Below, in pieces: positions 19,643 through 29,964 of a DNA stretch of 64,000 nucleotides. Origin of the DNA: Adiantum capillus-veneris (taxonomy: Eukaryota; Streptophyta; Polypodiopsida; Polypodiales; Pteridaceae); NCBI GenBank assembly GCA_014529385.2, contig CM043961.1, forward strand, positions 15,850,478 through 15,914,477, given 5' to 3'. Made by a program: the position numbers and the translations under genes. Below the pieces are notes generated by a model. It had not been told where the DNA came from and did not search any database. It was given only the letters and a program-made list of their open reading frames with translations. Within the stretch, counting starts at the first letter, position 1. Every line of letters starts with the position of its first letter.

Positions 19643-20959
19643 ATTAGTGGATGCAGAGTGAAAAAGTATCTTTTGCCGCTAACCCAAGACATGCTTCTCA
19701 AAATACATCAAGAAAAGCTGCGTGTCCAGAAAAAGAAAAAGATTGAGGAGGAAGCGCAAGCCGAGGCGAAGGAAAGAATGGAGAAAAGAAGACTACTGCG
19801 TCAGAAACAGCGCAATGAAGGAGCAATACGAATAAACGCAGTCAGTATAACAGAAATGGATAATGACAAAGAAGAACCCATCATTGAATGCAAAGTAGGA
19901 ACCAACCAAATCAAAGCCAGAGCACTATTGGATTCAGGAGCTCAAGCTAACCTACTGTCACTCAGTTTGTATAGACAATTGACAAATGACACTAAACTAC
20001 AAACTGCCAAGCAAGAGTTAAAGAGTTACTCTGAGAATTCAATCAAAACTGTCGGATGCACAGTTTTACATATACAGATTAACCATTATGTGTATCCTCA
20101 TATGTTTTACGTGGTTGAAGACCAAGCTACACAACATCCATTATTGCTAGGACAACCATGGCAGAAGCAATACAATGCAATGATTGAGTGGAGTTTTAAA
20201 TCACTGCTTATCAAATACGAAGGTGAAAGTCAATCAGTTAAGTTCACCAAAGGATCAGAGACAACTCCAAGGGAAGAATCCAAGAACAAAGGTAAACAAC
20301 AACCAGAGAAAAAGAAGAAGCAATGGCAACCAAAAGTTTCTATACAACCGGATTACTCTTCAACGAGGAATTCTCAACAGTGGATAAGGAAGACAAGCAA
20401 TAATATAACAGCTCAACCTTGGGAAAAAACGGAGTCAAAGTTGGTATGGAGGCCAAAAAAGGTTGTGCCAGAGAACACAAAGGTGGAAAGTAGAGTCTTC
20501 AATACCAAACAACAGAGTGATTGCAGACAATCAAGGACAGTGAAACAGATCTGGATTCCAAAGAAGTTCATGACGGCACAAAGCTATAGCAAGCAAATTT
20601 GGATCCCAAAGATTTGTAAACAGGAACTCCCTTCAGCACATTTAACGGAAACTCCTAGGTATTTCAAGGCGAAGAAATCAACACACGGAACAAAGCAGGT
20701 TTGGATCGCAAAGAGTTTGTGGCAAGCACAAGCAAAGCGGAAGCAGATTTGGATTGTGAAAAAGAACAACACGGTAAAGAAGAATCCATCGACTGATTCT
20801 ACTACCAAAGTGCAAAAACCAACCCAAAACCCGACCACCAATCCTTCAATCAAACAAAGAGCAGCTTTATTGGAAAGACTGTTGTATCATCGCTCTATAC
20901 TTGCATTGGGAACTTATGACCAAAACAACTACAATGCTTCGCCCACAGACACTTCATAG
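19643..20959 (+). CDS. Element A second aspartic protease (PR2) with W-x-P-K repeats
   Basis: In frame with integrase after one TGA; the first non-ATG start would be GTG at 19658, so it is more likely the C-terminal part of pol than a separate gene. A Lys/Glu-rich helix (K-K-Y-L-L-P-L-T-Q-D-M...) leads to a retropepsin-like domain. L-L-D-S-G-A-Q-A-N-L-L is at nt ~19924-19956, and H-P-L-L-L-G-Q-P-W follows ~60 residues later. The rest is basic and contains six W-[IR]-x-K-type repeats (nt ~20375-20765: W-I-R-K, W-R-P-K, W-I-P-K twice, W-I-A-K, W-I-V-K). PR1 already exists upstream of RT, so the element encodes two protease folds. Whether PR2 is catalytic is unknown. Relics at 49.2-50.0 kb and 63.2-63.8 kb share the arrangement. 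Confidence 0.85.
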   Translation: MSGCRVKKYLLPLTQDMLLKIHQEKLRVQKKKKIEEEAQAEAKERMEKRRLLRQKQRNEGAIRINAVSITEMDNDKEEPIIECKVGTNQIKARALLDSGAQANLLSLSLYRQLTNDTKLQTAKQELKSYSENSIKTVGCTVLHIQINHYVYPHMFYVVEDQATQHPLLLGQPWQKQYNAMIEWSFKSLLIKYEGESQSVKFTKGSETTPREESKNKGKQQPEKKKKQWQPKVSIQPDYSSTRNSQQWIRKTSNNITAQPWEKTESKLVWRPKKVVPENTKVESRVFNTKQQSDCRQSRTVKQIWIPKKFMTAQSYSKQIWIPKICKQELPSAHLTETPRYFKAKKSTHGTKQVWIAKSLWQAQAKRKQIWIVKKNNTVKKNPSTDSTTKVQKPTQNPTTNPSIKQRAALLERLLYHRSILALGTYDQNNYNASPTDTS

Positions 20960-20981
20960 TCGTCCAGGAGGACTCAGACTA

Positions 20982-20993
20982 GGAGGGGGGGAG
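20982..20993 (+). other. Internal polypurine tract, identical to the 3' PPT
   Basis: GGAGGGGGGGAG, 22 nt after the PR2 stop. The same 12-mer directly precedes the right LTR at 27097-27108. It could prime plus-strand DNA internally (a central PPT) or mark the former 3' end of a gag-pol unit. Confidence 0.8.
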
Positions 20994-23783
20994 GTATACA
21001 GGTATACAGGAGTTACAAAGCAGCTACAAGCGCCAAAAACAAAGAAAAACAAAAATTATATTACAAGGACAGTGTCTTACATGATTTTGCAATTTTTATG
21101 TTTGATTGCGGATATTGATAATATTTATGCCCTTATATACCTTGTTTTGCAACAAGAAGAGATCAAATGATGAATTTGGGTCTCTAGACGTGTAAATATC
21201 ACTAAATAAAAATGTTTTTGGAGCAAAAAAGTGAAAAAAAGTGGTAATCCAAGTCCAGAGATCACAAATAAGTGTATATTCATATACACAGGGTTACCAG
21301 CTATTTATTGTATATGTTTGGAATTTTTTGGCTTCAATTTGCTATTTTCTTTTATTTTTTATGATTTTCTTGATAAAAGTAAAAGAAAAATAAAAAAGCA
21401 GGTGAAACGAGATCGGAAAAAAGAAAAGAATAGACGGTGATGGTCCTAATGACAAGGGCAACCCATGGTAAAAATTGGGTACAATTCTGAAAAAGTTGCG
21501 GAAAGCCCGAAATGACAGAATTTTGGCAAAGTGGACAGATTTCTCAGAAACAGGTCAAACGGAGTCCAAATTGAGAAATTTCAAATCCTAAAGTGCATTT
21601 CACGACGAGATAGGAGCAGCTGTCAAATTTGGTAACAAGTGATCCGGGAAGTCCGAAGTTAAGTATTTTTCACATCACTTTCAAGCTCATTTCCACTATT
21701 ACCTTCTTGGAGAGAGCAAAGAGCACACAGGAGCATCCGACCTTCTACCGCCTTCTACGACTGCTACGAGAGCTCAGAGGACACCAGACATGAGAGGTAG
21801 ACTCGTTGCCATAAGCTTTTGATGCTTATCGTTAACTTTTGTCGCGAAAACTGACCAAAACCAAGAAACAAGAGCAGACGGGGAATGGGGAGGAACGCTA
21901 GGTAGGGACACAACCGCCTAACCAAACCTTGCAAGAACTTAGAGGTGGGTTACCCTAACATAGAAGATGGGTTTCTAACACTCAAAGCTCGAGAAAGAAC
22001 GACTTGAAAAACCCTAGGTCAACAGAGCCTGCAAGAGGCAAACAGAAAAAAAGTTGTCGAAACGACACAAAACTTCTCAGGAAGCTTAACAACATCGAGG
22101 GCAATGCAACCATGGAGTATCTCCGGGATTGGATCACCAAAAGTAGGTCGGAACAACCGATTCGGCTGCGGACACACAAAGCGTCATTTTGGCATAACGG
22201 CTAAAATTGACGACGAAATGACATGAAACTTCACAAGCAGCTTCGAATATACATGGATGACTTATGTTTGCAAGCAAAACCCAAAAGGAAGCTGATTCAC
22301 TTACCGATGGTGAAAAAGACGCTTTCGGGCAACCAAATGGAGAAAGATGGAGAACAGGGAGCCAAAGTCAAGTTCAACCAAATAGGTGGCTTCACAACAT
22401 ATCCAATGAGCTGGAAATGCAACTCTCGAGAAGAAAAGTTGAAGAAATTCAACTCCAAGGCAAAAAGACGACTTCGGAGACTGAAATGCCTATAAGGGGG
22501 CTTTTTAGCTAAACTAATGACTTTTTAAGTTGAAAACTAGTTAGCAGGGCTTAGGGCACTAGCACAAAGCATTCTTTGCACAAAAAGACCAACATTTCAA
22601 GAAAAGACATCATACGCGTATGATGTCTCACAGCATGATTTTCACATCCATTTCAACATTTGAGTGCATAGCCTCATTCCACATGTTAATCACATCCTAT
22701 GAACCAAGTATCATGAGAATTGGAGTTAGAAAACCCAAGGAAAACCAAAAAGACGCAAAGTAGGCCATAAAATTGATTTTTGGTCCTAATTTTGTCAAAA
22801 TAACTCCAAACTCATTGAAACTTTGTAGGATTGTTGATTAACACATCTATAAGCTATCTGGAACCAAAAAGCACCATTTTGACACAAAAGACATCATACG
22901 CGTATGATGTCTATTTGCACTTACAGAGCCAAAACTGCTCATTTGGCATCATACATCCATTATATATATCTAATACATGCTACATATGAAGTTTGGAACC
23001 ATTTGGTCAAGTGGATCACCCCATTAGCCCAATTGAGGGAAAATCCTTCATCCAAAGCTTATTTTTGGCCCCAAATTCAACATACTCAAGTCCAAACCAA
23101 GATTTGAGTAGAGACAGTCCTTCACTAGTACATGGGGAGTCCACAGAATCAATCCCATGAAAAATTGATGAAAAAGACATCATACGCGTATGATGTCTCC
23201 AGAGCCATTTTTTAGCCCAAAATCTATCCAAAATTCATAAATCCACTGAATAAGCCTATCTAAAGCCATATCCAAGCTTATAGAGAAATTTGGTCCAAAA
23301 ATACACTAAAAGACATCATACGCGTATGATGTCTCACTATGTGATTTTGGCACCTCAGGGCTTCAACCACCAAACAGAAGTGATCTACATGCCATTTGAA
23401 GGTGAACCACCAAGTTTTATTCAATTTGGATCATAAAATCCAATTCCCTTTCAAAATTTTGCCAAGAGCCTGATCTTGACTAAACTGGCCAAAACTTGAC
23501 CAAATGGGATCCAAACTCAAATCCAAGCATATGATACTCATGTATACACTATCAGCTACAAGCACAACCAATATGAAGTCATTTTGACACAAAAGACATC
23601 ATACGCGTATGATGTCTCCAGCATGATTCTGAGCCCAGTTTGCATATTTTTTCACCTACCCTGCATCCTTAGGCCCTGAATAGCTCATGTTTCAATTTTC
23701 AATTCATTTGAATAGTTAAAAGCTTCATTTCGTCTTTCAGTACTAAAAAGACGCTAACTTCTGAAATTGGAGTTACAGGATCC
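20994..23783 (+). other. Second leader / spacer before ORF3 with five palindromes
   Basis: No convincing gene in 2.8 kb. The 22-bp palindrome of the gag leader recurs five times near the end, and the last copy ends 167 nt before the ORF3 ATG. At 22246-22263 an 18-nt match to the RT YMDD coding sequence occurs with no flanking similarity. The text between palindromes resembles that of the gag leader: 37 identical bases at 5602-5638 and 23162-23198. Confidence 0.8.
22606..23616. repeat. Palindrome cluster 2 (five copies) in ORF3 leader
   Basis: Perfect copies at 22606-22627, 22890-22911, 23176-23197, 23312-23333 and 23595-23616, with arms GACATCATACG / CGTATGATGTC. Start-to-start spacing is 284, 286, 136 and 283 bp, echoing 288, 125, 284 in cluster 1. 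Confidence 0.95.
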
Positions 23784-26700
23784 ATGGATTCCGCCAAGTC
23801 ATCGGCAACGAAGAGAAAAAGACCGACAATCAAAGATGCTATTGCAGAAGCGGAACCATTTGACATTCCAGCAGAAACCCTCAAGCCAACCAAAACTTGG
23901 GTGGAGGAAGCAGTACTGGAACAAGAGGGAATAAAGATCTACCAGGGGACTTTCAGAGATCCTCAAGGGCAAGCGGTGGATATACCGATGATCCCACAAG
24001 AATTGGTGGATTATAGCAGGTCAGAAAACATCAGCAGGTACCTGGAAAGGGCAGACTTGCACAGATTCTTCACCTCGAAACCATCAGGTGTAGATACAAG
24101 AAGAGTGTATGAGTTGGCAACCTCCATTCAGAAGGATGGGAAAGCCACATTGACAGCAATAGATGGAGAGAAAGTAGAGGTACAGATCACTCCACAGCTC
24201 ATTGAAGATGCATTGAAGCTGAACAACAAAGGGAGCTCTGTCAGGGAAAGAAGGGAGGCTATAGAGGTTTATGGGTCCAAGAAACAAAATGCAACTTATG
24301 GAAATATGGCAGACCAAAGAGCGGCAACCCTTTGCCGACTGTACAACCAATTTCTCCATATTTGCAGTAAAAGACCGCAAAAGTATACGACACCGCCCCA
24401 TGCCATTGCAACTACCATCACATGGGCATTGAAGAGCAATATGCCAAAAGAGGTGAATTACGCTCAACACATCCACGAGCAAGTAATTGCCATGCACAAC
24501 GAGAAGCCAAAGTATATAGGAGGAGCTGAAGTTCTGACAAGAATAGCTTATGAAGCTATTGGAGCCAGAGATCAATGGCCAAAGGTTCCCTCCCAGAATG
24601 AGTGGCTTAGAGAAGCTGATGAGGAGGAAGAACAGCCTGAAGTATCCAAGAGGGCGTCCACAAGAGCACGCAGGAAACTAGAAATAGTTTCAGAACCTGA
24701 AGAGAATGTGGATGAGCCGATTATGAAGAAAGCAAAGAAGAAGGTTGCTCCCAAGCAAACCAAAAGTCAGAAAGCGGCACGAATGGAAAGACTAGTGGAG
24801 CAGTTTAGAGCGGAAAGAGCTCTAAAGGGGGACTTTGAAGAAAAGTGGGTGCCAGACCCCACTAAAGTCGGAACTAGCTCAGCCAGGCCACATGTTGATC
24901 AATATGATCAATATATTAGAGCTTATGAGGAGTCAGAGGCAATACTGGAGCAGCAACCTGTCGAGCCATACACTGAAGGGGAAGTACAGCTTTTAAAAGC
25001 TGAGCTGCAAAAGGACGACAAGGGGAAGAAGAAAGTAGATGAGTCTACTGAACCTCAAGAGAAAGACGGGCAAGCAAACAAAGGGAAATCCAAGATGACT
25101 GAGGACAATCAGCCCTCCTTTACTGATGTACCCAGCCCGAAGAAGACGAAAATCATTGTGGAAGAGACCACAGTAGAGATGGACACGGTTGGTATGGAAA
25201 AGCCGGAGGCCGGGACCAAGGAAAAGGAGATAGATCCAATTCAGCAAAAGAAAAACGATTATGAGGATCTGGTAGCAATAGGGTACACTGAAGAAGAGGC
25301 CCTTGAGGCGGTTTATGGGATCACCCTACAAAAACGAGATGATCGGAGAGGGACAGAGGAAAATACAAAGAGTACAAAAGAAAGTGATGAAAAACTGGAA
25401 GAGCAGAATGTACTAGAAGAGCCGAAGCCAGTGGAGGTGGTGGCCAAAAAAGCTTTAGAGTTGACAGATGAAGATGAAAAAGACATGCACATGGTGCATG
25501 AACTGCTCAACAAGATCAAAGAAAGATCCAAGGCAAAGGAAGCGGAGATTGAGATAGCCAAACAAAGGGAAGCCGAGTTGCAGAGGAAATTAGAGGATGC
25601 TATGACTGAATCTGAAAGTCATAAAGCATCACTCTACGATGCGGAAAACGAGAGAGACGGCTTGATACTCCAGCTAGCTGAGGCCTCAAGAGAAGTAACA
25701 AGTGCACAGGAAGCAAGGGAGCGGATGGAAGACGACTTGGAGGCGGCTAAAGATGAGCTCATTGAGCTAAGGGAAAGAGTCGAGCTCCAAGAAAGAACAA
25801 TCACTAGACTCAGGACTACCCCTAGAGCTAGCAGAGCAGGAACCGAACAAGAGGGAGCTCTTGTACCAGCTCTGGAAGACCAGGTCCGAAGCTTACAAAG
25901 AGAGCTAAGATTAGAGCAAGTGCAAAGGTTGCACATTGCGGAGGGATCATTGGCAGAAGAGGAGAGGCTCACTTTAGAAAATCAAACACTAAGAACAGAG
26001 AATGAGACCCTCCGCAAACAGCTCCAAGATCTACAAGAGCAACAAAGAAGAGAGACAGAGACACCACAAGAAGAATCAGGTGGAGCAGCCATAGAACTAC
26101 TAGAAACTGGAGAGGCAACCACAATTGAAGATCCAGCCCCAGTCCACGAGGTGACCTCAACTTCAGGAATCTCTGAAGAAGAAGAACAAAGGCTCCATGA
26201 CCAAATAGAAAAGTCAGCAGAGGAGAGTGCCAAGGCGGAAATGGAATGGGAGAGGAGACTCCTAATCTCCATTAGACTTCAGGGATTAGACACAAAAGTG
26301 CTCCATGAAGAGTGGATGCAACCCAGCCTGCCTTTCCCTTTGATGAAGTTTGAAGTGATAAAAACGAAAAAGAGAATAGAGGAGGAGCAGTATGTCGCTC
26401 TTTACGAAGGCGACATCACAAAAGAGGAACAATCAAAGAAGATTGTAGATTCGTAGCCTAGATGGAGGAAAGGTTGGTTGAACAAATACCCAGCCTATCT
26501 CATCTACTTGGTGGAGGCACCAAAGGAGATTCGGGAGAATGCAACCTTCTGCCCGGTGCCAAGAGTCAGAAGCTGGAAAGAGCATGGCAGGATTGTAGGA
26601 AAGAAGCCAAATTGGCTTAATTACCCCAGGATGCCAGGACCAAAGGCAGGAGAGAGAATAGGTAAAGCCTACATGGTGAAAACCCTAACGGGCACCATCA

Positions 26701-27059
26701 AGCTCTTTACTGGCTCTCCTGACCTTTCGTGTCAGATGCTCAAGAAAATTTGCAAGACTCTCTTAGCTTGCATTAAAGTGTTCGCGCCAGATAAAGCCAC
26801 GACCTCGAGTCTACTATCGACGGCCGACAGAGTGACTGATATGATGTATGATCTTTCATTGTAGCCTTCTCCAAAAGTGTTGCACCTCCTATACCAGAGG
26901 ATTATGTTTTTGCCTAGCTTCCACATGCAAACATTCGAAGAAGCTTTCTACACCGGCTTTTTCACCCACGAAAGCCAAATATTCAGCCCAACCTTGACCA
27001 TCGGCAACCTGCGATACGAATCACATTTGCAGATGCTGAAGACGACAGGACTTTATTGA
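23784..27059 (+). CDS. Element A ORF3 (unrecognised; N-terminal domain plus long coiled coil), two in-frame stops
   Basis: The ATG at 23784 sits in a good plant context (tccATGGa). The first 890 codons are open; TAG at 26454 and TAG at 26862 interrupt the same frame, which ends at 27059, about 1,090 codons in all. Residues ~60-270 form a compact domain (V-Y-E-L-A-T-S-I-Q-K-D-G...V-Q-I-T-P-Q-L-I-E-D-A-L-K-L), similar in layout to the putative plant transposon protein domain found in plant retroelement ORFs. Residues ~280-560 are acidic and lysine-rich. Residues ~590-860 are strongly heptad-like coiled coil. The C-terminal part (W-L-N-K-Y-P-A-Y...) is globular-looking. No signal peptide or clear membrane segment is visible, so an envelope-like role is not supported. 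The N-domain is conserved in relic B (52.5-53.1 kb). The function is unknown. Confidence 0.8.
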
Positions 27060-27096
27060 CCAACCATAAAGGTCATGTCAGGGACGACATGAACGC

Positions 27097-27108
27097 GGAG
27101 GGGGGGAG
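27097..27108 (+). other. 3' polypurine tract of element A
   Basis: GGAGGGGGGGAG directly before the TG of the right LTR, the expected plus-strand primer. Confidence 0.93.
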
Positions 27109-28052
27109 TGTTGAGCCAGCAGAGGATCACACCCACATTTTTGCTCACACTCATCATTTTTGTAACCATTGATTGTAATAAATGTCTTTCCGACATTGAT
27201 TTTGAATTGAGCCATTCATTAAGTAACGGGACTCAATTGAGTTTCCAGCTTGTAATCCCGAAGTAATTTCACTTGCTGATGTAATTAGTTAGAGATGTTC
27301 TCACCTCCAAGGCTGAGGTATATAAGCCAAAGTTTTGTAACCTAAGAAAATTCAGATTATTAATCAAGGTGAGTTTTTGAGCGCCGTGACTGTGTCTGAG
27401 AGAGAGTGAGAGAGAGAGAGAGAGAGTCTTATCTACTTGCTACGCGAGCTACGGAGCCGCCATTGGAGAAGCGACACCGCCATTGTGTTAGCAACGGCGA
27501 GAGCTACGCACTGATACCAAGAGTGCGCGCTATCGGCTTCTATGTGTGGTAAGTTCCTACGAGCTTCGGTGTGAGTTTTCTTCCAACTCGTGTGTCGGAA
27601 TAGAGCGTGCAGCATATCTATAGAACCACAACGAGTAGAGCTACACATTAGTACCATCGGGGTCAAGTTTCGGTCACCTGTATTTTTCGGCCTGTCTTCA
27701 TACGCGTTTACCGCACGGAGTGGTTATAGGTTGATTTTGCAGTTCAAGTCTTCAGGGTGTTGTTCTTACCTAGTGTATAGACTTCCCCTTGAGTTTGAGA
27801 TCGATTCAATGATTCTAGATCCTGTTTCGTATAGCATTCGTTCGTAGTACGGATTTCAGTCACTTGCGTATTTTAGAACTTAGATTTGATTTCCTTAGTA
27901 GTGATTGTCATTAGAAGGTCGAGTAGGTGATTTGACACCCACCTAGTTGTTTCCATGCGCCTGCGGGTCAAGCTTCGTCCTCGTCTGACAAATTCTGTTG
28001 TTGGTTGAGTTCTCGCTATTTAGCTTCCGCTAGCGGCGTAACCGCCTTAACA
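27109..28052 (+). repeat. 3' LTR of element A (944 bp)
   Basis: Matches 3710-4663 with about seven substitutions and a GA tract about 10 bp shorter (27398-27426). TATATAAG is at 27319-27326. It is followed by the right target copy CACAT (28053-28057). Confidence 0.96.
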
Positions 28053-29520
28053 CACATCAGGCATGTTTACTGGTGATGCGATGGATAATAGTTTATTGCC
28101 TCTCATGGACATTGGGGAGCTCTTTCATTAGGACACTTAATGCTATTTTGTGCACCACCTCAAGACCAATAGCTTGAATGATGCCTACATTACATAGAAC
28201 ATGGACACACAAGTGACCAATCAAAGTCGCATTGGATATATACTTATATACAAGATAGATGGCTTGGCAAGTTTGGGTTATGGTGGAGAGGTTTGGGATG
28301 CGACTCATGCCCTTCAAAACCAACACCAACAAGCACCACAATTCATATAGTCCTTGTGGATGATCAATATGCAATCAAGAGGGAGCTTGCCAAGGTAGTG
28401 AGCAAGGGAGGATTTCCATCCAAATGTTGCACGTTGTCCCATCACCCGCTCACCACCACATCCTATGTACACAACATACAAGTTAAAGCATCTATCAAAA
28501 TCCAAAAACATATCTTTCACTTCCTTGATCCTAGCAAAGTACGTCTTGTTTCCTATCATCCTCCTCATTGAGTGATTTTTTTGTCAAGGAGGATAGAAGA
28601 TGTAGGTTCACTTGTTGCATCCTTGAGAGGGGGGAATGATGAGGAAGGGGTTGCACTCAGAATCAAGATTCTCACATGCAAGCACAAACTCTTCCGGAAT
28701 GGAGGCTTGCTTTGCCTCCTTCATCTCAACCAAAACAAGGGTGACAACCTCTACCACCAAGTCACCAAGTGGCAAGACGTTGCAATCAATTGGGTCGTGA
28801 GCGGGATCTATAGGAGTGGAATTTTCTATGGCACATAAAAAGCTTAGGAATCTGTCAAATCAAAGCCCGAAGACTTGCTCCAAAACATGGAAAAACATGA
28901 ACTCCTTGTTGTCAATGATGATAGAGGAGAAGTTATTTATCTCAATTGTCAACAGGCTCCTCAATGGCCTCTACGTCTAGATGCAATCATGTAACCATAG
29001 GGGGATCACCTACCTTCTTGATAGCATTGACAATGCCACTAAGGTAGCTTGGTAAGAGTTCACCCTCCTTTTCCGGATCAACTATGGTGGTAGCATGCTC
29101 CTTTGCATCCGACAACATTGCCAATTTGAAACACGTTTATGAGTCGAGAATGGGTACCCTTTGCTGTCTTCCCAAATAGAAAGCAAAAAGATATATACAA
29201 TCAAAACGGGAAAGGGAAAGAGATGACAAAGACTTCATTGCACCCATACTCATAGGGTAGACACTTTTGTCACTAGTTTCCCCTAGACCATTGAGGACTC
29301 ATCTCCCCAGGAGGCCAGGCTTATGCATTGAATTATTTTCTAAAAGCCAAGGACTCCATCAAAGACATCAAAGAACAAGAGAGGGATGCACCATCGCAAG
29401 TACGCCTTTCTCATAAGGAAAGCCCATCTTTTTCAAGAATCTCACACACTTTAATGGAAAACTACAACCACAAGTAAATGCCACAACAATACATTGATAG
29501 TGGACAAATCCCTGTCATTC
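28053..29520. other. Intergenic DNA; short ORF relics only
   Basis: Starts with the right CACAT target copy. Open stretches of 80-90 codons exist on both strands (28093-28568), but they overlap each other and I recognise no motif. No repeats beyond short AT-rich runs. Confidence 0.55.
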
Positions 29521-29524
29521 GAAA

Positions 29525-29640
29525 TAGAATGGGGTATAGGAGGGTGTCTTTATTTGGCGGTTTAAGGAAATACTTAAAACTTGATCATGACTTGACCAAA
29601 GGCTAGAATGGTGGGGTAAATAGCCTAGACATGCATACAT
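29525..29640 (+). repeat. MITE-like terminal segment, copy 1
   Basis: GAATGGGGTATAGGAGGGTG, then TCTTTATTTGGCGGTTTAAGG, then ...CCAAAGGCTAGAATGGTGGGGT. It matches 31768-31873 over about 110 bp and the left end of the TIR element at 58,990-59,453. Its partner end was not found here. Confidence 0.75.
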
Positions 29641-29960
29641 AAAAATAAATTTTCTTATGTAGATTTTACTAGATTTGGTTGAAGTTACTCCTCCCCCCAA
29701 AAAAATTTATTTCAATTCTCAAATATTGAAAGTTTCCCTCTCTTATTCCCTCTTTGTCTTCTCTCTCTTCTTCTTTCTCCCCCTCCAAAAGTTTTCCAAG
29801 ATTTCTTTCTTTCCCCTCAGCTATTGAAAAGTAGGGATCTGTAATGTAAATTTATCCCCACTCTCTTTAAAATGCCCTAACATCTTTCCTCTCCTATTCT
29901 CATGCTAGGGCACCTTTTTGAAAAGTAGCCAACCACACATAATTTTAACTCTATAATAGC
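29641..29960. other. AT- and pyrimidine-rich intergenic DNA
   Basis: No gene seen. It contains T/C-rich runs (29735-29830). Confidence 0.5.
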
Positions 29961-29964
29961 TCCT

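Larger units (their letters stand above)
3710..28052 (+). mobile_element. Element A: 24.3-kb Ty3/gypsy LTR retrotransposon, non-chromovirus type, with nested copia
   Basis: Bounded by LTRs at 3710-4663 and 27109-28052 (TGTTGAG...TTAACA) and flanked by CACAT on both sides. A PBS resembling the tRNA-Asp 3' end follows the left LTR and a polypurine tract precedes the right LTR. Without the nested copia and its extra target copy it is about 19.06 kb, still large for a gypsy element. Gene order is leader, gag, zinc knuckle and protease, RT, RNase H, integrase with doubled zinc module, second protease, internal polypurine tract, second leader, ORF3. PR-RT-RH-IN order and the lack of a chromodomain place it with Ty3/gypsy non-chromoviruses, most like the Tat/Athila side. 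LTRs differ by about seven substitutions plus GA-tract length, so insertion is recent. Its ORFs have four single-base frame breaks and several in-frame stops, so this copy is probably defective. Confidence 0.95.

Noticed and set aside
20994-22600. An LTR or PBS remnant directly after the internal polypurine tract of element A
   Set aside because: No TGTTG...ACA-bounded match to the LTR and no TGGCGCC site is visible there; the sequence after the tract reads GTATACAGG.
22606-23616. CRISPR-like array (repeats of 22 bp at regular distance)
   Set aside because: Spacing is ~284 or ~136 bp rather than tens of bases, the context is a plant LTR element leader, and the same palindromes occur before gag.
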